NCBI GenBank assembly: GCA_963920765.1
Contig: OY987248.1
Location: 8,156,539 to 8,220,538, forward strand
DNA: 64,000 nt
Source of the DNA: Ulota crispa
Lineage: Eukaryota > Streptophyta > Bryopsida > Orthotrichales > Orthotrichaceae
Direction: 5' to 3'
Of the stretch, positions 22,059 to 33,815 are shown piece by piece. Each line of letters begins with the position of its first letter. Position 1 is the stretch's first letter. The notes beneath the pieces were generated by a model that was not told the origin of the DNA, made no database searches, and was given only the letters and a program-made list of their open reading frames with translations. Made by a program: the position numbers and the translations under genes.

Positions 22059-23213
22059 AGAGCCATATCTAGTTCACGTGTCCAAATTAGACAAAATTAC
22101 CACCTATGTGATGAGAATTGGGTTGTCTACCTTTTGGGTGACATTTGGATGTGAATTGAAACCATTTTGCTATGAAGTTTGAAATACATTGAGAGGAGTG
22201 CCAAGTTGTGTGGATACCTTGTTTACTACGAACGCAACATCAATGCTCCTTGTGGCAACATACTTTAAATTTTTGTCAATCAAATTTTTATATAAAAACT
22301 ACAACAACCTCTTTGTGATAGCTTGTGAATACATTGTGTGTGCATTTTGATGAAGTATTTTGGTAAGGTTTTAAAAGTTGTGCAAGTTTGTATATGTGTG
22401 AGAGTGAAGGTGTTTTTGATTGTTTAGTGATGTTGCAAAGTCTTTAGAGCTATGTAAACTAGAGTAATGAGTGAGATCGAGAGAGGAGTGATAGTTGGAA
22501 TGCATTGTAGTGGCATATCAAACCATTGTATTGCAGCAAATTTGAAAATGACACAATCTTGATCTTTATTATATTAAAAAAATCCAAAGATTGTGACGTG
22601 GGGCAATTTTTGAAATCAAGCGACAAGCTTCCAAAACTCAATGTGCATGACAAAATAACTTTTAGTTGTATTCTTTTTCAGAATCAATGGCTATCACTTG
22701 CTGCAATCAGAAAAGAAAGTAGAAAAGTAATGCATGTCATGGTTTCTTATATCATGTTGAGGAAGACAACGTAATATATTGGTTTTTCTAATCAAGTGTT
22801 GTATAAGAGTAATTTCTTTATTAAAAGCAGAAAGCTACAAGCTTGGCACTTGCTACAAAACATCAACAATGGATACCATCAGTGATTAATAAATCTTTAT
22901 GAAAAACCAGAAAAGAATCACAAAAAGTGAAGGTACTGTATGGCAAAATCGACATAAATATTTTTTTAGATTGTTTAGTACCATCTTTTAAATCTAGTTG
23001 TTCATTAAACAATGGTTCAAAATGCTTTCATTAGTTTTAATAAATGTCATATCGTTACAATATCGCTTCATAGATGGAGAGGTGACTCTTTTTATGTAAT
23101 TTATGAAGGTCAATTCAATGGCTAGTATTTTCTCCACCATTCTCTTGAAACACTTAAATTATGATAGATTGATGTTCCAATACACTGTAGCAAAGTGCTA
23201 AATTATTGAGGCT
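22059..23213. other. A+T-rich intergenic stretch
   Basis: Nothing supported. The overlapping open frames near 22459-22774 on both strands lack any signature. Confidence 0.4.
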
Positions 23214-24089
23214 TGTACAGTCAGGTACAGTAAACATACGAACATTGATTTGAGCCAGTCGCTTTTTTTTTATTAAATTATGGACAATAGTTGGTCCATT
23301 TTGGTAGGTAAAAATATCATTGCATCCTTATGCAATATAAAGCAGGTATATCAAATCTCAATTCCTAAAAATCAAAATTTTATTTTTAGTGCATTGTTTT
23401 GTAAGAAATTCATGGTTTTATATGATAATTTATTGAATAATATTGGTGATGAATTTTTGAGATTTGATTCCATGGATATGTAGAAAACATCCATAGGCAC
23501 ATTTTTCATGCTAAAAAAACTCCTTAAGTAACAAAAATTTTACCAACAAAAGATTCAATGAAACTTGTGAGGCCCAAATTTGTAAAATACATATTTTTGT
23601 TTTTTAAGTAGCTTTTCATCAAGTAAACAAAATATGATGTTTAGAGATACAAACTTAATTACAATATTTGAGTCAAACTTCATAGAAAGATATGTATTTT
23701 ATAAAATTTGGGCCTATCACAAGTTTCATTGAATCTTTTGCTGGTAAAATTTCTGTTTCTCGAGTGGATTTTTTTAGCATGGAAGATGTGCATATGGATG
23801 TTTCCTACATATCCATGGAATCAAATCTCAAAAATTCATCACCAATGTTATTCAATAAATTATCATGTAAACCATGAATTTCTTACAAAACAATGCACCA
23901 AAAATGAAAATTTGATTTTTAAGAACTAAGATTTAATATACTCTAAGATTTAATATACTTGCTTTATATTGCATAAGGATGCATTGATATTTTTACCTAC
24001 CAGAACGGACCAATTATAGTCGACGTTTTAATAAAAAAAAACAACTAGCTCAAATCACGGTTCGTACGTTTATTGTACCCGACTGTACA
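23214..24089. repeat. 876-bp near-perfect hairpin (large foldback element)
   Basis: Ends TGTACAGTCAGGTACAGTAA and TTATTGTACCCGACTGTACA. Complementarity runs continuously through both arms of about 390-400 bp: for example GATTCAATGAAACTTGTGA at 23553 pairs with TCACAAGTTTCATTGAATC at 23716, and GGTAGGTAAAAATATCA at 23302 with its partner at 23983. The loop is only about 85 bp (23600-23684). Open frames within it are by-products. A transcript would fold into long double-stranded RNA. Confidence 0.9.
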
Positions 24090-24128
24090 TAGCATGGAAA
24101 AGCTTTCATGACTTACAAATTCTACTTA

Positions 24129-24209
24129 ATCCTTAAACGTCAAATGGGAAGATTTTTGTCCCAGGTCCCGTACCCATGTACCAACGGGGACCCAGCGCTT
24201 AAGGCTTAA
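24129..24209. mobile_element. Short TTAAGC/CCTTAAAC foldback remnant
   Basis: Ends ATCCTTAAACGTCAAATGGG and CCCAGCGCTTAAGGCTTAA are imperfect inverted copies, about 80 bp. Similar in layout to 21979-22058. Confidence 0.4.
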
Positions 24210-25294
24210 CCTATGTTCCCTTGAAATAGTATGAGGTGCTACCAAAAATAAACACAAAAGAAATATAACACTATTCCATGGGAAGAAGTGTTTTCTAGAA
24301 TGATAGAGTTCTTTTTACTAGCATACATTGCTAATATGAAGCATGCATTGCCATATGAAAGTTCTAATAAGAACTAATGGTGAACGTGTGGAAGCACTAT
24401 TATAATAGATACTCTATACAAAAAAATGTATACGTATAATTTCATAATCATTTTTTTTGAATGATTGATACATTAGTGATGTGTACTTGAATGTATGTCC
24501 TACACAGTTCACAAATTTGGATATTTTTTGTTCATATACTGGCATTTCAAAATTAGAAGTGGATGCTCTGTTTTAGCAAGCTACTGTCTTGAACACAAAC
24601 TTACTGAGGGGTTCTGAACAGTTCTACAATTGCTGAACCAAACGTGGTGGTGGTTCAACACGCTACGGTGCTGCGTAAGTTATTTCCTTCAAGATGGAAA
24701 CAAATCCCTACCACAAATCCACGTGTCAGCCCTCTAGTCAGCGTCAATTCCTACACACTACTCTAATGTAATAGTACATTACTGTAAAAGAAGTTGCCCA
24801 CGCTTCAATTGTAAACAAGGTCTACTAGGAAGCTTAGCAAAAATTGTATACACAAGGTCCACTTCTCCTCCTACAAGAAAATGATTGACTGCAGTCACAC
24901 GACAGTTGGTAACCAAATATGTCAGCAGAAACTACTAAATAATTTAGTACTTTAAATTGAGTGTGCCCAAAAATGCATCAGTGTTTCAACTTCGCTCAAG
25001 GTATTTCCCATTTGCTTAATGTCTTTCTCTCTGCTGACCGGGTTTATATTCTACACTAGCACAATGTGTGTGACTACCTTCTCTTACCCAAGTTTTGTAC
25101 AATTGAGGCATATAAATTCATAATCAACCCTCTGCTGGTCAGTCCGGCTCCAGAAAACTGTTACCTCAGCATCAGAGGTACTATAGAAATCAATCTTGGA
25201 TACAAGTGTCTCATAATGATACTGAGAACGCTACTTCAACAGCTACCTAGTCACACAGAGAGAGAAGACTCGTGTGCCTGTAAATCGAGGTCCG
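24210..25294. other. Region downstream of the chromomethylase
   Basis: Holds the 3' UTR and terminator of the - strand chromomethylase in its right part; no clear polyadenylation signal was assigned. No gene otherwise. Confidence 0.4.
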
Positions 25295-28200
25295 TCACTC
25301 CTCACGCTCTTCTTGTATTGTCAAGTTGTATGGAAAGTAGCGAGGTAGTTCCAGTGTCTCTTGTTGAGGAGGAACTTGACGAAGAAAAGATAGACCAAGG
25401 GTGTACCCAAGTGCTGTTGCAACAGGCACTGCAACCGCGTTGCCTACTTGCATGTACCTGGTAGCCAGATCATACAAGCATATTAAGGACATGAGAATAC
25501 CATGACGGATAGATGTCAGCAAAATAAACGACATTAAAGTCAGTAGCGAATGAAAATAGGGAAAAATTCATGGATACCCCTGAAGTTTGCAATATTTTCA
25601 TGGATACCCCTGCTTTTTCAGAAATATCACAAATACCCTTGGACCGAAAAATTTAGGCGTTTGTTCTGTTGTGCATGTCACTTCCGTTCTTCCTTTGTGC
25701 GCACAGTATTTCTTTCTTGTTATGCGTGTGTACAAAGGAAGAAAGGAAGTGGCATGCACAACAAAACAAACGCCAAAAATTGTTGGTCCAAGGGTATTTG
25801 TGATCTTTCAGAAAAAGCAGGTGTATTTATGAAAATATTGCAAACTTCAGGGGTATCCATGAAATTTTCCCATGAAAATAATACCTTTGCTTGATTGGAC
25901 CAAACAACTTGTAGTAGTCCGGAAAGCCCTGTAGACGTGCATTCTCTCTGATGGTCAACACTCTATCTTGCTCAGGATGGAGAATGATCTGCACTCAGTT
26001 TCGACAAAGGTGGGACACTTGCAATGAGTAGTCGAATACGAGATATTCGAACTGCTAACTTCAAATCTACTGCCATGATTCTTGACCACGCATACATACA
26101 TACCCATTGTAAGTCTGGGCTTAGCGATGCAATCATGAAACGATATTGAAAATGAACACAATATTGCACCTGGTTATGAGGCTCGGCTCGAGTGACAACA
26201 GTTGGAACGGTTTCATCCCACCACAACCTTCCGAAGGGTCTGTAATAGCAGACGTATGCGAAGAGGTCAGGCACTTTTCTTATTTATCTAGAACTGAAGG
26301 TACACATGAAAGCATAAAACATCGCATGAAGTAGAGATGACATACTTGAGGGAACGACCCCTGATGAAGCTTACGGCATAGTCAGGAACCTATATGACAG
26401 AGCCAGAGATTAGTCCACACAAGCAAAATGGCTATGCTACGTATGACGATTTGAGAAAGTGATTTTAATATGGCCTCGAGCAAAAATATACAGATGGCAT
26501 CAGCATTGAGATACACTTACCAAGGGCTTGCCGGATGGCAGCAGCTCACGAGGTTCCTTTATTACATCAACCGTGATTCCATCCTCTTTGATAATGATGC
26601 CCTTCAGATCTCTAAAATTTGCTCCCTGCAAGTTGATAAAGTTGATCAGAAGTGAGTCGAATAAATACAGTCTTTCGTGCTATATATCACTATTTCATAA
26701 TTACATCTATCCAATGCAGACATTCGGTTTGAGAAAGAAATCCAATTGAGTCGTGCCAGTGCTAGATTTACAAACCTTCTTCTTAGGAATCTCCTTTACA
26801 CGGAGGTAGTCATCTGCATTCAAGCATAGAGGTCGATGATCGGGAAGCATGCCTTTCTTCTTCTCTTGTCCAAGACTGCCTAAACCTCCAGTGCCTGCAG
26901 CCATTTGTTACAACCATTAGGATCACTTGATAACTAGCTGCAAATGAAATCACCTCTGGAAAAATTACCTACAACACATTTTTTTGTCCTAGCATACTTG
27001 GAGAACATTTATACAAGAAAAAATAAATGCGGCAATGTTTGGTAGATAACTACACCTTTCTTTGGTAAGCGCAAGAAGTGTTGGAAATCACATTGCGGGT
27101 CCTCCTCATACGGTATGTCATCCTTGGATTGGTCGTTACCAACCTGGTACATGAAGCACATCGTCGTTATTTCCAACTACAAGGACCTCGACAAATTTCA
27201 AAAGTGATATCATTTTATAAGGTATGCTCACTCAGTGTACTGACACACTTACAGGAGGAAGATCAGAAAGTGCATCCTTGAGAACAAGGGGTTTTTGTAG
27301 CCATTCAGGCTGCTTGAACTCTTCATACGCAACTAGACATCGCTGTAATAGAAACCAACTCATTAGTGCACAAATCTTGACTCAGCGGAATGAAACATAA
27401 TCAGCAATTTTTACGCAACAGAATAGTGGAACTCGAAGAACTAAATATCAGGAAAAGTTCCATAAGAGGTAAGTTTCCTTACTTCCCAAGCATTTGGAAA
27501 ACCACCACGCACAATAACTTTATGTGTGGGCATCGGATATGGTGGAAGAGTCTGCATTACAATAAACAAGATGAGCACTACGTCAAAATTAAAAGAGATG
27601 AAAAAGGAGTTTGATGAATCAAAAGAGACACTGGCATAATGCGCTATCTATAATTATCAAATTTCACAGCAGAATTGGCTTAAGATTGTAAGCCGCAAAT
27701 GCAAGGTTACTTAATGTAAGTGCCAGTGGATTTTTACGATCTTAAATTCTTTCATTTGAGTGAAAGTCTATTGAAGATCTGACTGAATACAGGTGGGCAG
27801 GGAAGGGTAGGCTAACCTCCTCGCTACTAGCTCCCCACAAAAAGCAGCGAGCTCGAAATTGAGGCATCCCAAAACACCCGGCAACCATGATACCAACTTT
27901 TGCCTGCAAAAGTTGATTATTTCAAACGTCAAGTTAAATGATACCCTGCAGGGTTGCTAGTGAGGAGAATTGTGGCCTACAGAATCCAGTCTACTGTGCT
28001 CATCTCAAAACATCTGGAAGATCTTCCATCACTTCTGGAGCAATTAATCTCGATGTCATGGAATGAACTGAGTCTATCATTTACCTGGTAACTCATTCCC
28101 ACAGCTCTAGCAAGAGCATAACGGCCAAGTACACCTCCACAAAATTTGAGGATATCAACAACGTTCTCCATTAGGAAAAACCTTGGACGTAAGAAATCAA

Positions 28201-31200
28201 CGATGTCCATATATACGACCATCTGTTTGTTCCTTGGATCGGACAAAGGATCCGCCTTGTTCCGAAACCGGTTGAAACCACTAGCACCTTGGCAGGGCGG
28301 GCCTCCACAAATGACATCACAGTCACCCTGGAACCAGGATACACTACATAAATTACATATGAAGAGCACTCCAATGCACTCAGATAATTAGCACAGGTGT
28401 AGAAAACGGGAGGTCCCAAATGCAGACATTCTTATCCGCACACAAACAGTTAAAAATCAGAGCCTCAAAGGGTAATTGTAAAGATGCAAAAACGCTGGTT
28501 TGAAAACGTACAGGGAGTGGCAGAATTTTTTGAGCTCGTCCTTCCAAAACAAACTCCTTCACACGCTCAGGGCAGTGACTGAAGGCACGCCAAGAAACAG
28601 TTAAACTAAAAATCTGCAGGCACTTAATGGAGAACATGCAAGCAGTGCAAATCACAATGCAGCCAGGACCAGGATGGTTTCAGCATTGACAATTCCAGAA
28701 CTTACACAAAGCTCAGAAATCTTACTCTAAGCTTGCAGATGGTTCCCAGGTGTCATGCTCAGGAGTGTAACCCTTCCAACTGACCTGAAGTTAATCCAGT
28801 AAAACCCAGTCATTACTACGTTCAGAGAAGTGCATGAGCAGTGCTGGCCTATCAAGTACTCAGAATGGTGACAGCAACGGCAACACCATGGAGGAAGTAC
28901 GAAACATTCAATGAGCACATGCAAGCGACTTGACTGTGCATTTTTATGTCAGATAATTCAAGGAGTAGTCGAACTCACTTTGAACTCCAGACCTTTAGTG
29001 AGAGGAGGCTCATCCTGTGCGGCCTTGGTTTCTTTGGCCTTCGGAGTCTTTTGATTCGGGAGTTCATCTTCCATGTCATCGACTTGCTCCATCACTTCTT
29101 TATCTTTGTTGCTCACTTCTCCAATCCATCGTATGCCTAGTAGACGTTCCACTTCATACTCACCAGGGGCTGATCCATTTTCGTCGTCTTCATCGTCACT
29201 CTCTTCTTCCACGACACATCCTTCTGGGTACTTCTGACACAATTTCTGCCACTCTTTCAGCAGTTGCAAGTAATCTTCTGCTGCTTCATTTCGAACCTGC
29301 AAACCACAAGAATGGTGAGCATACTTTTGCGCTGAAACGTAACCTAGTACAATCGCAATGGTAAACACCTTAACGTGCTACACAAGAGACTTCACTGTAA
29401 GTTGTTTACACAGCATTTGAAGTAATAATTCAAATAACACTGCAATAAAACAAAGAAATCCAGAATACTTAAACCAATTTCCAGGTGAAATGAAATCAAA
29501 AGCAGGTGAAAGGACTCACAATAGTTTCTGGGTGATTGTGCTTCAATGACATGCACGCAAACTCGTTCAAATCCACAGCCCATTTCTGTGGAAAATTCCA
29601 TTCCTCCGTCAATCTATGTGTTACTTAGATTGCAGAACCAAGCGCATCGATACAGAAATGACTAAAATTTGAACAAGATATCGTTCCATCATTTAAACTA
29701 CGCCCTAATCAGCACCTAGACCAGAACAAAACACAGGACAAACAACACATATGGTGGACGTGTCTTACAGTGACGAGGTTAATGCCAGCTAAGTTCATCC
29801 CCAGACACATTCCAGTTGACATGGCACCACATCCACAATACAAGTCAAGAAGATAGAATTCTTTCTTGTTTTCGGAGTCAGCGTTGACACTGTCAATACT
29901 CGAATCATTCTTCGATGCAGAATGAGTCTCCGAAATGTGGAATATTTTGTTCTCGGCATGATCTATTCCAGGAGGCTCTGCGGACAAACCACATCTGCAT
30001 AAGATAAAATGGGAATATTCATAATAACAACAGTTATACTCTAAATGATGGCAGGATTCACGACGATAATTAAGGCACGAAGAGCAACCTGGCAAGTCTT
30101 TCGGTAGCTCATAGAAAGTTGCGTATGCAAAGGTGTAACCTTTGTCAAAATAATAATCGCAGTCCGGAGATCTTACTGGCTTTTTATCAGATCTCCCCTG
30201 TCACAAACGAAAACAGAGACAGGAGAACGGAAGGTTCAATTTGTGCATCCGCGTAACCGTCTATAATAAATTAAATGTCTACTCAGATGTTGAGAAAAGT
30301 GAGCACGGGTAAGGGCTAAACCTTTGAAGCAATTCGAATAATAGACACCTTTCCAACAATGACGTGTAACTCGTTGTCATCCGTCACTTCAGAGTAGAAG
30401 ATCCTTTTCGGGTCGTGATTTCTGCCTTCTGTACCCATTTGCTGTCCGATGCGATGCCAATCATTCGTGAGCTTGATATGAATTCGGAGCAGGTTAATAA
30501 GATAATTGAACCATCGCATGAATATGCTTAGCACGGAATCATACCAAACCAACTACGGATGGAGAATATCGGAAACTTACAGTGTCGTAAGTTCTAAAGA
30601 ACCACTGCGCGGCAAACCAGGGAGATTTATCTTCTTTCTCAAAAATCTCAGTAATCCTCCCTATGAAGGGGTCCTCTTTACCAGACTGTCAAACATTATA
30701 AAAAATGAGTTTGCATAGAAACGGCCGGCATGTGCAAGGGCATTCGTCACTACTCCAAAGAATAGGCAGGGTACTGCTGAAATCAAATCAACACAAAAAC
30801 ACCGAGGCAAGAAGTGAATGAAATACTCACATGAATATGAACACAGTCACCTAACTTGTAGAGCTTTCCCTCAACTTCAGCCTGCTTATAATGAGCAATG
30901 ACAGGGATGTCTTTCTCCTCCCCTGCCTGTAACCTATGGACAGGAAACACAATGTCTCAACAAACTCACTCAACAGAAAAACTGAAGATTCTGATTAGAA
31001 ACACAACAGGAGAAAAGCCATATTATTGGTTCAGCAATCATACCTCTCTTTCTTGGTTTTGTTAATAACACCAGCCTGCAATAAGAGCACCAAATTTAAT
31101 AAGGGCACAGAGCAACCAATTCTTTCGACATTGATCTCGACCTTGCGACAACGAATGGTTTATGGTTATCAGTAATGTCAAATACCTCGGGGTATCGACT

Positions 31201-31602
31201 TGAATAATCTTTTTTAGCCACATGAGTAGGTATCCGACTGCTCTCGACAATGTTGCAATCCACGTCATCCTTATCAAGCTCCACCGCCTCTCGAGGAGCA
31301 GCAGCACCTTCGTCACTGCCATCGACAATTAACCCCGAATCTTCGTCCTCTCCCGTCTCCGGGGCTTCAGATTCGACATTCACCTTGACCGCCACTGCCA
31401 AGGACACCTTCTGCTTCTTCGTGGGAAGCTTGCGAGCAGTCTTCTTCCGCTTCGCATCCGACTGATCAAGAGACTCATCCGCCACATCATCCAAATCAAT
31501 CACCGCGCCATTCACTCCCACTTTCACTGGCGTCACGAAAGGAAGGACCTCCTTCTGATCCCTTTTCACAGGCCGACCTCGGACTAGCGCGCTCTTCGAC
31601 AT
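25295..31602 (-). CDS. CMT: Chromomethylase (plant CMT-type cytosine-5 DNA methyltransferase)
   Basis: Known role: copies CHG (and some CHH) methylation in chromatin marked with H3K9me2, in the nucleus. I rebuilt 22 coding exons, all GT-AG and phase-consistent, giving about 928 aa: 31602-31186, 31075-31044, 30933-30831, 30685-30581, 30441-30322, 30197-30089, 29977-29769, 29585-29520, 29296-28979, 28784-28726, 28578-28512, 28327-28085, 27903-27817, 27551-27483, 27342-27253, 27143-27056, 26894-26776, 26625-26521, 26389-26346, 26239-26170, 25988-25885, 25457-25295. Domains: charged N-tail (1-140), BAH (about 150-275), motif [15 protein letters not shown] (about 338-351), chromodomain (434-510) with Y434, W496, Y499 as likely aromatic cage, motif IV GGPPCQG with catalytic C547, motif VI ENV (589-591), target region [15 protein letters not shown], motif [11 protein letters not shown]. 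All key residues look intact. Exon 5 could start at 30471 instead. CMT2 versus CMT3 type is not decided; the short N-tail favours the CMT1/CMT3 form. Confidence 0.95.
25559..25871. mobile_element. Mutator-like MITE in chromomethylase intron 21
   Basis: Long inverted arms starting GGGAAAAATTCATGGATACC and, on the other side, GGGAAAATTTCATGGATACC as reverse complement. Perfect 9-bp target duplication ATGAAAATA (25550-25558, 25872-25880). 313 bp, lying between the last two coding exons. Same family as 39187-39496. Confidence 0.92.
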
Positions 31603-31625
31603 CGTGCCAGTCAACTACTCTGCCG

Positions 31626-32950
31626 CAACCAAGCCAATCCGGCATCAACATCAATAAACTAACCGTGAAAACAACAACTACACCAAACCACGCCGCTCAT
31701 CATCAACCGCGAAAAAAACGCCAACTCTCAGACAAGACAATGCTACTCGGCCATAAAAAAAAATAAAAAATCGGTGATAACGCCAACAGACAAGACGAAA
31801 CGAGAGCGGAGCTAAGTACCACAAGTGATGAAGAGCATGAAACAAACACAAAACACAAAACTCAACGATCCTAAGTCTCAACATAGCAAAGCCGCTCATC
31901 ATCAACTACCAAAACCGCGAAAAAAACGCCAACTCTCAGACAAGACAATGCCACTCGCCAATAAAAAAAAATTAAATATCGGTAATAACGCCTACAAACG
32001 AGACGAAACGAGAGCGGAGCTAAATGCCACAAGTGATGAAGAGCATAAAACCAAAAAAATACAAACTCAACGATCCTACAAAAAATACAAACTCAATGAT
32101 CCTAAGTCTCAACATAGCAAAGATCCAGCAACAACGTGAACCGTCACGAACAGCACTACAATAACTGATTCAAAGTTCCATCACTTAAGTGACACCATTG
32201 CAATTAAGAGCAATCCAGGAGCCAAAGGAGACTCACATTTCAGCAAGTCCGTAAACATCAACTACATCAAACCACGCCGCTCATCCTCAACTACCAAAAC
32301 GGCGAAAGAAACGCCAACTCTCAGACAAGGCAATGCCACTCGGCCATACAAAAAAATTTAAAAATCGATGATAACGCCTACAAACGAAACGAGAGCGGCG
32401 CAAGTGCCACAAGTGATATAGAGCATAAAATGAACTCAACGAACTTAAGTTTCAACACAGCAAAGATCCAGCAACAATGCGAACCGTCACGAACAGCACT
32501 ACAACAACTGATTCAAAGTTCCATCACTTAAGTGACACCATTGCAATTAAGAGCAATCCAGGAGCCAAAGGAGACTCACATTTTAAGAAATCCGACAAGT
32601 CCGACGACGAGGTCACGACATCTCCGCCAACTCGCGCCTGCGTTAAAAAACACCGGAGCAGACGGGAAGAAACCACAACGCAAGCAGTAATGGCAACATC
32701 CACTCTCCACAAGCGCGGTCCAGCCGGCGCCGGAGGCCCCTGGCAAGGACGGCAGCGGAGCCGAGCCGTGCAGGGCAGAGCAACAGCAGGGCCCGTGCGA
32801 GGCCACAATTTGAAAACAAGCGAGAGGTAGTGCGAGGAAGGCGATGTGGGAAACCTGGAGAGGCGGGAGCAAAGATGCGTTGGGCGGGCCAAGAGCTTGC
32901 TATGGCGGGAGAGCGAGACGACAATCTCGCGGCAAACTCCCCTGTCAGTC
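31626..32950 (-). promoter_or_regulatory. Probable 5' UTR intron, leader exon and promoter of the chromomethylase
   Basis: On the - strand an acceptor-like TTGCGGCAG ends at about 31624, just before the ATG at 31602. A donor-like AAAT|GTGAGTC lies at 32579, at the edge of a G+C- and CpG-rich block (32580-32950). This suggests a leader exon in the rich block and a ~950-bp leader intron. Inference only; no transcript evidence. Confidence 0.4.
31660..32595. repeat. Tandem repeat upstream of the chromomethylase
   Basis: The word GCCGCTCATC begins units at 31692, 31891 and 32276. Units share AAACGCCAACTCTCAGACAAG, GACGAAACGAGAGCGG and CTCAACGATCCTAAG. Units two and three also share a longer end (CACTTAAGTGACACCATTGC ... 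GGAGACTCACATTT). The first unit (about 200 bp) is a shorter form; the next two are about 340-385 bp. Confidence 0.9.
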
Positions 32951-33030
32951 ACTCTCAGTTTGGCAGGGGGCTGCGGGCAGGGGATGGGCAGCGAGGAAAT
33001 AAAATCTGAGGTGGTGGGGGTACTCTTGGC

Positions 33031-33815
33031 ATCCCCTTTCTCCATCCCATCTCCTTTCTCATCCGCTTTCTCCATCCCATCTCCTTTCTCATCCCCTTTC
33101 TTCATCCCATGTCCTTTCTCCATCCCATCCCCTTTCTTCATCCCATGTCCACCAATATCCATCCCCTTTCTCATCTCCTTTTCCCATCCCATCTCCTTTC
33201 CCATCCCCTTTCTCATCTCCTTTTCCCATCCCATCCCCTTTCTCATCCCCTCTTCCCATCCCATCTCCTTTCTCATCCCCTTCTTCCCATTTTCCCATCC
33301 CATCTCCTTCCCAACTCCTTTCTCATCCCCTTTTTCCATCCCATCTCCTTTCTCATCCCCTTTCTCGTCCCCTTTCTCCATCCCATCCCTTTTCTCATCC
33401 CATCTCATTTCTCATCCTCTTTTCTCCATCCCATCTCCTTTCTCATCCCATTTTCTCCATCCCATCCACTTTCTCCATCCCATCCACTTTCTCCATCCCA
33501 TCCACTTTCTCCATCCCATCCACTTTCTCCATCCCATCCACTTTCTCCATCCCATCCACTTTCTCCATCCCATCCACTTTCTCCATCCCATCCACTTTCT
33601 CCATCCCATCCACTTTCTCCATCCCATCCACTTTCTCCATCCCATCCACTTTCTCCATCCCATCCACTTTCTCCATCCCATCCACTTTCTCCATCCCATC
33701 CACTTTCTCCATCCCATCTACTTTCTCATCATCTTTTCTCCATCCCATCCCCTTTCTCCATCCCATCCCCTTTCTCCATCCCATCCCCTTTCTCCATCCC
33801 ATCACCTTTCGCCCT
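33031..33815. repeat. Pyrimidine-rich minisatellite upstream of the chromomethylase
   Basis: Almost pure C/T with scattered A on the + strand. It is built from CATCCCATCTCCTTTCTC-type words in the first half and about 15 nearly perfect copies of the 18-bp unit CATCCCATCCACTTTCTC from about 33445 to 33717. Open frames in four phases across it (Leu-His-Pro-Ile or Met-Gly-Trp-Arg-Lys repeats) are simple translations of the repeat and not genes. Confidence 0.95.

Noticed and set aside
32524-32924. Reverse-strand open frames in the G+C-rich block upstream of the chromomethylase
   Set aside because: Several overlapping frames with arbitrary composition; better explained as a leader exon or promoter of the chromomethylase.
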